Shown here: in pieces, positions 1 through 15,855 of the stretch
How the letters are laid out: the number at the start of each line of letters is the position of its first letter
Position numbering within the stretch: position 1 is the stretch's first letter
Source of the DNA: Membranipora membranacea
Taxonomy: Eukaryota; Bryozoa; Gymnolaemata; Cheilostomatida; Membraniporidae
DNA length: 64,000 nucleotides
Direction of reading: 5' to 3'
NCBI GenBank assembly: GCA_914767715.1
Contig: OU612067.1
Span: forward strand, 28,742,162 to 28,806,161
Position numbers and translations under genes: made by a program
The notes under the pieces: model-generated
Seen by the model: the letters and a program-made list of their open reading frames with translations, nothing else
The model's database searches: none
Told to the model about the DNA's origin: nothing

Positions 1-4608
<4,608 letters not shown>

Positions 4609-7600
4609 CTCTTTGACCTAGCCCTCAAAAAGCTAACCCAATCACTAGTCAAAGAAATGTATGTATCTCATCAAAAAAAGGACCTAACATCATACCTGTG
4701 TGTATTGTTAGACAATATGTGATATATTCCACGTTAACAGTATAAGAACCTTCTAACTACCTGCATTCTTTTATGTTCAGCTGACACACTATGACAATAA
4801 GGTCAAGTAGGTGCACCGTATATTGCCTCCAAACATTGGCAAGTCCTATGACTGGCGGCAATATTGGACACAGTGATCAAATTACAATCCATTAAACTCG
4901 CCTGGCTCTCATTTTTCTCGCTATGTGATTCATATCACATAGATACTATCTGTTACTATGAAAGGAGAATTAGGTCTGATGAGTTAACTTTAAATTTAAA
5001 TACTCAATTTAATGTGCATGAAACATGTCTGAAGAACAATAAAATGTTTAGTACATGGAAGGGTGGAGTTGAAAGTGCCGCCCAAATGAAGTAATCTTAT
5101 TGCGAGTTTTCTGATGAGCCGTTATTACGTCAACAACATTACTTCCTGGTGCTCATTAGTAGGTCATTATAATATTGTTTTAATCCATCCAGTTCCACTA
5201 GAATGTAAATCCACTTATCTTGTATATTTTGTTTATTATTATAGTTTACAGATATTAAAACTATAGAATGTTATTTTGATGTAAATAAACTCAATCTTCT
5301 CAACCTTTTGATATCTTCTGCGCTTCTGTGCTACAGTCTTGTTCTTCTCCATGTTTTGGGAGTCTCTCAATTGGAATGAGATATGATTTTTTAACCATAC
5401 TATTGCTATAGCTTTGCTCAAAATCTCCACTCATTTGTGTATCATTTAGGCATGTTCGTTCCTGAATCGTTCACTCAATATTTATAGTTCCATCAAGGTG
5501 GGGCAATTCGGGAAAAAGACCTAGCTCAATCAGCAATGAGTGATCGTATAGTGATTTTGGCGTATTTCAATTGAAAGACCACCCAAGTAGGAATAAAAAT
5601 ATCTAGATAGAGGCATGAATAAACTTGATAGTTACCCTAAGCATCTGTGTGTAGTCTGTTCGGTAAGCCACAATGATGACAAAAGAATGTGCAAAAAATG
5701 GAAAATTAACTATTCCTCAAACATGTAATAAATTGGCACAATATCTAAAACTGTCAGATATTAAACTAGCCTGTTGTTAAGACAGGCTAATATTAAACCA
5801 TGTGGGCTGGTCACTCTATTATATTTGGCAGGATCTTCTTTGATTTAGATTCTGCCCTTGAATTTAATATTCAAATGAATATTTCCTAAAGGATCAGGGT
5901 TTATACCATAAAATTAATATTGACCGTTCCGGCATAAAAAGAACCTTGAAGATGAGTTGACAGCCGTCGGGTAAGCTATTACTGGAGATCTGAAACAAGA
6001 TAACCTTACAAAGGAGAACCACAATGAAAAGCTAGTGGACACCACTGTCACATTATATTATACTCCCACAACAAAGTGGAGACATCAAGCCCTCAAGTGC
6101 TCGTAATGTGAGTGGAAGTCACTGTGATGTTATTATGGCTGTCATTTCCTCCTCATGATAAGCAGATTACTCTGCCATATCCACAAGTAGTCATCCATAT
6201 GATACTTTGTGTCTCAATACAGTATACAGGTGAGCCTCGTTTTCCACTCCGTCACAATTTTGGCTACAAGGGCAATCAAAACTTAATCTATGGGGATAAA
6301 ACATATTCGATCTCAAGGATAATTTTTAGATCATACTACATGATAGCTGAATGTGTTGTTGGTATTCTTCCATCCCTGCGACCCTCCCCCTCCCCCTTTT
6401 TATTGGGAATAATATCCGCTCTTATTTTGTGGTATAGTAATAGAGCAGGACAGAGTGATTAGCAGGGGTGATTAGGGGATAATTGGCATGCAGATGGTGT
6501 CCTATGCTTCATTTACTACAGTCTCTCTGTCTCCAAACTTCTGATCTAAATCTCTCGACTGGCTCTTAGCCTTAGATCAAGAGTCAGCCTCAGTTGGGGG
6601 TAGGATGTGGGTTTTTTTGTGTGTCAACTTTTTGCAGGATAATTTGCCACTGTATCAAGCTTCCTCTTTTTCAGATTCAATAACAAAACACGTACAACTT
6701 GCCATCTTCTACTATGGCCATAAAATGTATTATGAACAGATGCTCAAAGCCTCAAACAACCAGGGCGATTGAAAAGCAGAGTAAGTCCTCAGGCTAAAGG
6801 GATATCAGTTAAGCTCTTGTGAGGTACTTTGATATGACATTGTGATTTCCTATGTAACCAGAGATGAATGAATGAAAAATTTGGTAATTTTATGCCCATC
6901 CGTCCGTAATGCTCGAACGGTCTGCTGGTTTCTCAATAAAGAGTTCTCATCGTTCTGTACCGGAATCTGAAACCGACAACTTAAGACTAGCTATCTAATT
7001 CTATGGAAGTGGAGAATAACTTGTGTCATGTGATTGTTTGGCTCATGGAGTTAAATGTATCCGATGTTTAGGGATCCAGGCTTGTTAGCGGAGGCGATGT
7101 GGAAGGCTATATTTATATTGATGTCCTATGAAACTGAAAACTGTGTGTTCACTTCCCTGGCTCTCTACAAAAAGGGAAATTAAAAAATGATATTATAATG
7201 GAAGTGAGATGCATCTCATGTACGCATCTGGCAACTTCCAACAAAAGAAACCGTGGTAATTCTCTGCTTGTAGTAGGTAGAGTTCAATTCCCTCTTACAC
7301 TGAATATAAAGACCACTATGCAAACAGAGTGAACACATATTTTAATACAAAAAAGGGTTATAGGTGTAATTGTATATGGGACCCTCCCTGGACAAACTTC
7401 CTGCTTAACTTTGAGCAGGGATTTATCTTTCCCTGCCAGCAGGTACACGATAAAAACTTGTACACTTTGTTAGGTCCAAAAACCCATTTATCATTTATCG
7501 GCCAGCACTCAACTAAGAGAAGTGCTTTGCTGCTGGGCTGCAATAACGAATCAGCTCTTCTTCAAGCTTTTCTTTGCGTCGGCATTTATTAGAACAAGTT

Positions 7601-8800
7601 TGTTCCCTCTGAGAATGTGAAGGAATACCTAAACAGATCTGTATCAAGCCGTTGACCTTGATACCCAACGATAGCAATAGCACTCCGCAAATAGAGCAAC
7701 TTGTCCCTAGTTATTTACATGACGCAAAGGTGAAATTAAAGTGGCACATTGATGATTCCCACTCAGAAGTATGTACAACCACTGATTCAAGTGTGGAATT
7801 TGATGCATTGTAAATTTATGACTATTTTTATGCACAGATTAGTTTTTGTTGTGTAACTTGCCTTCTTCACTGGTGATTAAGTTAAGATGTATGTCAACAA
7901 CAGTATGATTAAATGTTAAAAAATGACACATTGGATTTCTCAACCCTTTGATCTTTAAAAAATCAATCATGGATTTTAATTCGATTGCCTAATGAAATCT
8001 AATAATTTTCGCTTTTCAAAATCTAGGAAGATGAAAGGGTCCAGCCATTTTCAGTTTTCTGCCGTGCAAAGCTCAAATCCTTCTTGATTATTGCCTCTTG
8101 TCCATTACTTTCAATGCGGATTAAATAAGCTAGAAATGATGGTTCATTGCCACTTCCAATGACTTATGTTTCCTATGTTGATACTTGATAGTTGATGTTG
8201 TGCGCTCCACAGGCACACTCACTCCGCACCCGATATCCAATCCCCGTCCTAATCCCGCTCCCCACCTATTGTTGATCTTACACTCCACACCCTATCTCCG
8301 ACACAATCCCACACCCAATGCGACCACCATCACGAAACATGGATTTCATGACATTGACATTTGGTGGGATATAGTGAGTACTTTACCAGATTGATGATCT
8401 TATCAGTTTTCATATTCATGGCTTTCAAACTTGACTCTATCTGTCATTTATGTAGTTTTTTTCAAATAGTGAACACAACTGGAACTGCATCCGTTTCCAG
8501 AAAAAAGCACTTGAGTATCTTGTATTGCACATGACATTGTCATGACACCCGTTTTAACATCCCGGCACCGTTGGATGACATTTTTACTGCTTGCATATAC
8601 TTTAACGTCAGCTGCGATGAATTTGGGACACAAGGTGTACATTTTTATGTCTCAGATAGAATGGGCTGTGTGATATTTAATTAACACAAGATAACAAGTT
8701 TTATGGTCATATGATAGGATAATATGCTGTTATAAAGTTAGAGCTGCCTATGTAGTTAAAAAACAGGCGTATATAGTAAAAAATGCTTCGCTCTGCTACA
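4609..8800. other. Helicase 3' UTR and intergenic DNA, no gene seen
   Basis: The first few hundred bases are presumably the helicase 3' UTR. The longest open frames (4864-5094, 6112-6462 and 7329-7592, +) have no recognisable domain, no coding-like composition and no convincing splice partners, so I leave them out. No repeat with clear ends was found. Confidence 0.5.
5038..5043 (+). promoter_or_regulatory. Candidate poly(A) signal for the helicase gene
   Basis: AATAAA lies about 430 bases after the helicase stop codon. A second AATAAA is at about 5284. Either could end the transcript; there is no transcript evidence here. Confidence 0.4.
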
Positions 8801-8830
8801 ACAATGACTGGTATTGTCTAGGAGGAAAAT

Positions 8831-8971
8831 ATGGATAGCAGACATTCTATTCTCACTGACGAACACATAACAATCAACTGGATATACTCAAAACTAGCAG
8901 TCATCACAGAACTCATCATCGGGAAGAGCATCACGCTAGCTTTACTGCCACCGATCGAAAATACTGATTAA
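8831..8971 (+). other. Small open frame, 46 codons, status uncertain
   Basis: ATG GAT AGC AGA to TAA gives a 46-residue frame starting MDSRHSILTDEHIT and ending PPIENTD, preceded by GAGGAAAAT. It is not recognised. An in-frame stop lies just upstream. It may be chance, or a first exon of the candidate exon at 9184-9318. Confidence 0.15.
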
Positions 8972-9183
8972 GTTCAAAAAGTAAACCTCTTCAGTCACGA
9001 TTGTTGTATAGGATACTTGAATACTCCATCAGTGGTGTCGTGTGATAGCATGCTTGATGTAGCGTTTTTTTGATCGGGTTTCTAAGGTGATTTGTGTGTA
9101 ATGGGTAGAATGAAGTTAATATTTCATGCCTCACAACACTTTTGGCCCATGAAGCATGTAATGATGTGCACTAATGTCTCGTG

Positions 9184-9318
9184 AAAATCATATCAGATAT
9201 TGGCTTCAGCTCTCATTTTCTGTCCTAAGCTGAGACAGGTTAGACCTGCTTCGAGAGACGAGGACTCAGAGCCTCTCCTTCATCTCGGACTCCTACGCAG
9301 GACTGCTCATACACTTGG
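9184..9318 (+). CDS. Candidate orphan exon with consensus donor
   Basis: An open frame reads through IFCPKLRQVRPASRDEDS and then EPLLHLGLLRRTAHTL, and stops at a perfect donor, G|GTAAGT (GT at 9319). Codon choice resembles the proven exons. A possible 3' partner begins after the TTTCAG that ends at about 10681; joined in phase it would add about ten residues before a stop. I found no upstream exons and recognise no family. It could be a real short gene, a decayed one, or chance. Confidence 0.25.
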
Positions 9319-11385
9319 TAAGTTCTATCTATGGTTTATATTGTTCCTGTTTCCATAATTTATGTTCTGTTTTAATGTAGGATGTTGAAAACAAAGAGGC
9401 TTATAAAAATTGCCGACTCGCAGATTGATACAGGTATATTTGGATGCTTTTCGATGTATTTCCTGAATTTGTAGCTGAATATCAGCCAATTTAAACAAGT
9501 TTAAGTAGAAATTCCTGCTGTTGATGTACGCTTACATAGCCAAACGTGTGGAGTTTTTTTGCTGTTAGTCGCTGGCTGTTTAAGTTGAAATAGTGTTTCA
9601 AACTTTGATGAGATTTTTCACCTCCAGGCTACAAATGACAACCTTCACATCGTACATAGAATAAGAATCCACCTGACCTGATAGCAGTAATACCATCCAG
9701 ACCCTAAATAACTGTGGATCATATTTCAACTTAATTGATAATTAGATGAATGATGTAGGCAGTGGTTGTAAGTTTCGCAATGCTATTACTGGTATACTAA
9801 ATCAACTCGAAAAATTTAAACCTGTGATGTATATTTTTTATTGGCCTCTAAAACACTTGGAAGTTAATTCTCAAGTGGGCTCCCACAGCTTCCACAGCTT
9901 TGATGCCTCTTTGATGTTGATAAAGGCCCTATTTCTCCACCCCTGTCCGGCTAGGCCCCCACTACTACTCCCCCCCCCCCCAGTCCAGCTTTCCCTGCAC
10001 TATTCCCCCTCCCTCTCCCAGTTCAGCCTTGCCCTCGTCACAACCCATCTTCCTGCCAGCCTCATCCCCACTATTACCCTCCCCCTGCCATTAATTTTTA
10101 AATAAAAGGAGGCTTGAAGCTAGTGGAGGCTGATGCGCATAATTCAGTTGCATAATTCAGTCTCACAGGATGGGGTTAGTAACAGAAGTCCTTTGAGGGA
10201 TGGAAATGTTATGAAATTGGAAATTGATTCTTCCATAGTTTGTAGTTAACCGTATCCAGGCACGCTGGTTTAGAATGTGATGAGAATTTGACCGTATCTA
10301 TGATATTTTATGGCGATTACTCACGCCACTCATGTTCAAGTATTATAACCCTTATCTGTCAAAGATAACTAAAAAATTTACGTCTGAACAGTTTTTTTAA
10401 ATTGAATCCAGCTTGACAAATTTCAAACAGAAATCAAAAGGTGTGAACTTGATAATGTGACATCCACTGATATTTAATATCCAATCAAAGCATTTTATGA
10501 CTTGTCATATTCAACTCCCAAGGCACCAGTTTTAAAGTTTCATGCTGATTGTATGGATTCATAACAGTGTCACCGCTGGTCATGTGTTAAATGACCACCG
10601 AAGCAAATGTAATATTTTTCAGTTATCCTGATGATATTTAAGTCTCAGATCTTTAATTGACCATATCCTTTAATGTTTCAGGGGCACACAGACACAAATT
10701 ACTTCTGGCGTAAATTACTGGAGACAGAAAACAGACAAGAAGCATAAATCTTCAAGCAGATACCATCATCATCTTCAACTAAAAGCCATCAGATTGAAAT
10801 GAGATAAAATCGGCGAGACCTCAGGGAGCCATCTTTGGTTATCTAGCTGTATGAGTTTATTTTGTTATCATCATAAAGCTAGGTTACCAAGGCAGGTTAC
10901 GCTCGCCATAATCATCACTGTGTTCTACCAGTCCTCTGCTCAAGGCCAACACGTTAGGTCAGGGTCAAGGCTTGATCTCTAGCCCACCAGCTTCATATAT
11001 GAACATCAGATCGTCAGAGTTACCTGAATTTTATTCTCCTCTGCCTCGAAGGAGACTTTGGATTGCGGGAGAACAGGTAGTGTATGAGGTCAGGGTAAGC
11101 TGACAACAATGAACTAAACTGACAATACGATGAACATTGCTGACAATATCAAGTCATTGGACATATATATATATTTGCTGTTTCTGTAAACACAGCTGCC
11201 CCACTTTCGTTGCCCTGCCGAGAGAAGGCAATTGCAAAGCTGGATAATGTGTTTTTTAATCTGGAATTAGGCTCGTAAATAGGTTAAACATTGTTTGATA
11301 AATAAAATGCAGGACTTTCACGCCGGAATACATGAGGTTCAGAATTTAGTGCATATGTTGCAATTGTTGGTTAAAATCGAAAGTT

Positions 11386-11546
11386 TGTCTCTGTCCAAAG
11401 ACTGAGAAATACAGGTGCCTTAAGTTGCTCTCAGTTTGCAGGCAGGTCAGAGCACAATTAAGGCCAGTAGTCAATAGACTGCGGCAGGATTCGAACCCGA
11501 GACCTTACACGCTTGGAGGACAGACGCTCTAACCAACTGAGCTGCA
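11386..11546 (-). mobile_element. tRNA-derived SINE, family 1, copy 1
   Basis: On the minus strand the copy starts with a tRNA-like head: GCTCAGTTGGTTAGAGCG as A-box region and GGGTTCGAATCCTGCCGCA as B-box region. The body has GCTCTGACCTGCCTGCAAAC and the tail is TTTCTCAGTCTTTGGACAGA. Head, body and tail all match copies at 31.7, 35.0 and 39.1 kb. It is not a functional tRNA, because the body runs straight on from the head and the copies differ. It lies in intergenic DNA. Confidence 0.8.
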
Positions 11547-13375
11547 TTCTACAATTAGATATCTTGAATTTCTTTCATTTATAAAGAAAGTATTTAGTGC
11601 GGGTCACCTTGTTTTCAGGTTATTTTGTTTTTGTAGACAACTCTGTAACAGATGAGAAGCTTTCGTACTACAGTATAGGGAGAAAACAGTAAGCAGTAAG
11701 ATTGTGGGTGCGTTAGTCTGATCGACTTATTCAAAAAATTGCAACATAGGTGAAGGAGCGGACAAATCCAAAACGGCAGCAAAATGAATAATTTCTTTGA
11801 AATATGAAGCCAAAAAGTTGGCCAAAACAGAACAACCAGAGCAAACATATTGGCTAGGAAAAAGGTGTCCTTCATGGATTTGTTTTAACAGAAAAAAATT
11901 ATGATATCTTTTACCTTAACTAAACCTTAAAATTTTGTCTGATGGTATTAAAATATTATTATTAGTATTAGATATGCACTGCCCTATTGCAGCATATCAT
12001 CCAATGACCAAGTCAGGTCAGGTTAGAAGACGGATGTTCCCTCGATGCTGGAGTGATGTTGTGAAAGCTTTTTAATTCCCCTCTACCACCACAAAGGGAA
12101 AAAGCGTGTGCTAGGGCATGTCAAGCTGCCTCGCAAGCTGTCATGCATTTAGTCATACAGTGAAACAATGCTAATGCTTTTGCTCAACTGCATCTTCTTG
12201 TTTTTGTAGCTCATTTTGCAAAATGGACCACAGAGTATTGAGCTATGACCAACCAGGTGAATCAGAACAACCACAGGTTTAAATTCGTTTGTTTGTCTTA
12301 CGCCTCAATTTGTTCTGTTGTGTCATCAAAATTTATCAAATACGGTCTCTACTCTCTCTGTCACTACCATTAACACCTCATGAGGAAAGAAGCTCCATGG
12401 GGGAAATATTTAGCGTGCCCTGTTAAAGCTTGATGACCGATTCAGTCATACTTGAATAATTTATCTTTCATTGTACACTTTGACTTTTTCAGTACTAAAG
12501 AGCTGCTCAGAATCTTTCCTTTGTCTATAACTAACTATATCATCCCTTCTTTCAATGGAAATTCCATTAATTCAGTAGAGCTTATCTGAGGTGACCACAG
12601 AAACTGGTTTCGATAGGATATATGCACCTTAAAGTTTGGATTTTTGCAATGTGTAAAATACGCAATACTGGGAGCTGCAATTGATATTTCAAAGAGGGGA
12701 CAACACAGCTGTATGACACAATCTTTGTTATCCCCACCTATGTATAGTCTCTCTTTGCAATCAAACTGAAAGTAGTAATTAAATGCCAGCCGAGGCACCA
12801 ACCTCCAGCCACAACATGAAAGCTATTGTAACTATCCTCCATTGTCATCCGCTGTGCACTTTATCGATGCAATAGAAGACTGCAAAAATTATATTTTTCA
12901 CATTACACAATACAGTAGCTATAGTTCTAGGTGCTGATAGGAAAATGCTGGTTGATGAAGTTTGGTAAAAATAGAATGTACATAAATCCAACTTTATGCC
13001 CAAAATTACCCCTGCAGAGCTGTGATAGGTATGTTCATTAATGTCATATCAACACTTTGTTACGTTGAAGGATTTTCCTTAGAATTTAATTGTGGGTCAG
13101 TGTTTGGAGAAATTCACTCTGTGTTATAAAACAATCTCCAATTCATTCACTTACAATCTGTGGCGGGAATTTATTGGTTATTGAGTTGCAGCATGAGCTC
13201 GGGCTCAATAGAGATTACGTTTAGAAAGTACTGCTGTGAACTGGTCCTCCAGTGGCTAGGTAAGCTGCATTGTATTGGATCCTTGATTGAATTCGGTTTT
13301 TATGTTGACACATATGTTTGATACTATTTCTTGGAAGCAGCAATAAGGAGAATGGATAGATAACTTTCTATCTTA

Positions 13376-13425
13376 AACTGGAGGACAACTCCGAATAGAG
13401 GCTTAAATTAGAACTCTGAAAATTA
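13376..13425 (+). repeat. Dispersed repeat, copy 1 (inverted copy at 50406-50456)
   Basis: GGACAACTCCGAATAGAGG, then CTTAAATTAGAACTCTGA, corresponds to the reverse complement of the stretch at 50406-50456 with only a few mismatches. It is likely part of an old, short, unclassified mobile element. Confidence 0.6.
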
Positions 13426-15064
13426 TCTATGCACATGCTGTATTGCAGTCTGACTTTATAGACTAGATGAATAATAATAATGGCTCACTAATACTGGACG
13501 ATGTTTATGGTTTTAGCATTTAGAGAAACTCAAACTATTCATCTTGGAAAATCAGAACGGCAAACCAATGTTGTCTGTTGCTGTGCCTTAATAGACATCA
13601 TATCATATATCATACCAATTTTATTTGCTGATCAAGCCATTTGGGCATATGAGACTACGCACAAACAAAAGTAAGTGGTAAAACTAATCAATGATGACAT
13701 CTCTTTCCGTGACTGAAAGGTACTTGTTGACAACATTATGTCAAGCAGTCAGTTTCTCAAACTTAGTATTTGCTTGCATGGAGTAGATCATTTATCCTAG
13801 TAACCATCCTACATATCGACCTTTTGTTATTGTCAACTGCAATTAGAAATCTACAGGTCCCCTTATCATGCTACATTTCTAATAGTACTAAAACTTTGGT
13901 CCTGAATGCTTTTAGTTGTGTTCTCAAACCTGATTGTTATAGTGCACAATAACAACTAACACAAACACAGTCTGCGACAGCCTGATCTTTTTTGCATACA
14001 GCAGCAAACATATGATCAGGTAGCAACTTCCTGTTTTGGCTTCAGATCTATATTGTCAAATGGTACTATCATCCGCTGGCGGCTTGATACATCATTGCTA
14101 ACAGGATATAATCACGAACACGAAAAGTTGTCCGTGTCAAGGGAATACAAAACAAGACTAAGCAGCTTTATGGGCGCAATTTGCATATTTTAAAGGCATG
14201 AAATTTAATAAATGATTTTGCCGGGTGTGTCGAATTACTTCAATTGATACGATAGAAAAAGAATACACATCACAAAGCTTTTATTATTTTTTGTAATCAA
14301 ATTCCGTAAAATAAAAAAAGTAGAATTGAACAAATGGGTTACTGGCTGAAGATATGACAAACAACTCATTGACACGTGTTGTTCTATCGACTTTTGATGG
14401 ATTTTAATTGTTCGATTTCATTACAGTCAAATCACACTTAGCGGTTGTAACTTCACAGGTTTGCACAACGTCACCATTGTTAACATATATGCTGACAGCA
14501 GCCTCAGCTGATCCTCAGAGGGATGATCAGCAGTTGCCACCTAAGAGTGCAGAGCGGTTAGCATGATGTCAGCTTACTAACATACAAGCCTCTGCTGATC
14601 TTCAGAGGATTGATGTGTTTATAAAAAAAAACTATTTGAGGATACGCTGAGGTTGCAACCTCCGTCAGTGTGTTTAAACCATTACAGAGTGAAAATAATC
14701 CTGTTTCAGAGCAAATGGCTAGAGCTGATGATGTAAATATGCATAAATTCCTTTCAAAAAAATAATTGTCTGACTGGCGTATGCAGCCTACAAATGGTAG
14801 TGTAAGTCGTGTAAGTTGGTAAACCAGGCAAAGAAATTAAAATAACCAAATTAAATAAAAATACCTATATAAAATATGAAAAAGTGCCATGATAGTGTGT
14901 TTCTGAGCGGTGCAAATAATGGGACAGGTTTAATGCTATTGTGTTTATTTGATGTCGAATTGACACAACTCATTCAAGCTCAGCAAACCTAATAATGTTA
15001 TTCTATAGCAAATGTGTCACACCGATAAAACCTTCATGATCAATAGTTATTAATTATTCATAAC

Positions 15065-15590
15065 CAGTGGTGGAAATGGACAAAAATAAGTGCCTGTACA
15101 CCAAACATTGAGATCAATCGCCTGCGCCCGTTGCGGGTTGGGTCCGGGAGAGGCGCAGCGCCCTCCCGTTGACGGGGGGGGGGGGTGCGGGGTGCAAATT
15201 TTTTTGATATGTGTGCCCTAATTACAGTGTTTCTGGTGTATCTTTTTGACTTTTTGAGCCTAGATCTAAGTAGATATAGTAGAATAATTGGAAACTCAGT
15301 CTAGCTTTGATCAAATGAAAATAGTCCAAAAAAGATACTTCAGTCTGCAATTCAATGATGCAATAGACTAGTAAATAGTGCTGCCTATGGCATTGAGACT
15401 TTGGGCTGAAGCAAACAGTAAAGTAAAAGTAAACAAACCCTGCAATACAACATAAACAAACTTATCCAAGCATACAAAATGCACAGCAGTGATAGGTTAT
15501 AAGTGCCTATACACTTATTGAAGGTGTATAGGCATTGATGTGAACTTCCTATACACCTTATAGGCCCGTATAGGCCCATTTCCACCACTG
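15065..15590. mobile_element. Complete non-autonomous hAT-type element (MITE), 526 bp
   Basis: Perfect 15-bp terminal inverted repeats, CAGTGGTGGAAATGG (15065-15079) and CCATTTCCACCACTG (15576-15590), are bounded by an exact 8-bp target duplication TTCATAAC (15057-15064 and 15591-15598). An 8-bp duplication and ends beginning CAGTG are hallmarks of hAT transposons. No transposase frame is inside. The middle holds a GC-rich stretch and a 12-14 base G run (about 15174-15186). The ends also carry nested copies of TATAGGCCCGTATAGGCC. It inserted about 270 bases beyond the stop codon of the lectin-like gene. Confidence 0.92.
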
Positions 15591-15750
15591 TTCATAACCA
15601 TTCAGTTATCTCAGCCTATGGGACGGACGTCAAAACCATCAATTAGACAGTATAATAATATTGAACAATGAACAGTTGTCAAAATAATATAATACTTCCA
15701 AAAGTATGAGAACCACAATGTCCACAGTATCCACTGAGTCCAAAGTTTTT

Positions 15751-15756
15751 TTTATT
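15751..15756 (-). promoter_or_regulatory. Candidate poly(A) signal of the PAN/lectin gene
   Basis: AATAAA on the minus strand (TTTATT on plus) lies about 100 bases after the stop codon at 15856, a usual distance. It stands between the gene and the hAT element. Confidence 0.5.
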
Positions 15757-15855
15757 GTCTTCGCAGCGCAGCTCATAATAAAAATAATTGTATTATTTTG
15801 ACTGATTGAGAATATTAATAATTGAATATTATAATTATCACCAGCTGTGTTCTGT

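Larger units (their letters stand above)
9319..15056. other. Intergenic DNA, no gene seen
   Basis: Apart from the SINE at 11386-11546 and a dispersed repeat at 13376-13425, I see only AT-rich DNA, short homopolymers (a C run near 9970) and open frames without domains, such as 9746-10105 (+) and 12535-12801 (-). The stretch 13376-13425 is a second copy of a sequence found inverted at 50406-50456. Confidence 0.5.

Noticed and set aside
6112-6462. 116-codon plus-strand frame after the helicase gene
   Set aside because: Mixed composition, no domain, a CCTCCCCCTCCCCC run inside it, no splice partners; best explained by chance.
9746-10105. 119-codon plus-strand frame with Pro/Leu-rich end
   Set aside because: The end is produced by a C/T-rich low-complexity stretch (C run at about 9970).
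11470-11546. A tRNA gene on the minus strand (also at 31.7, 35.1, 39.2 and 57.3 kb)
   Set aside because: Heads have A and B boxes but run into a shared SINE body, differ between copies and lack a convincing acceptor stem, so they are SINE heads.
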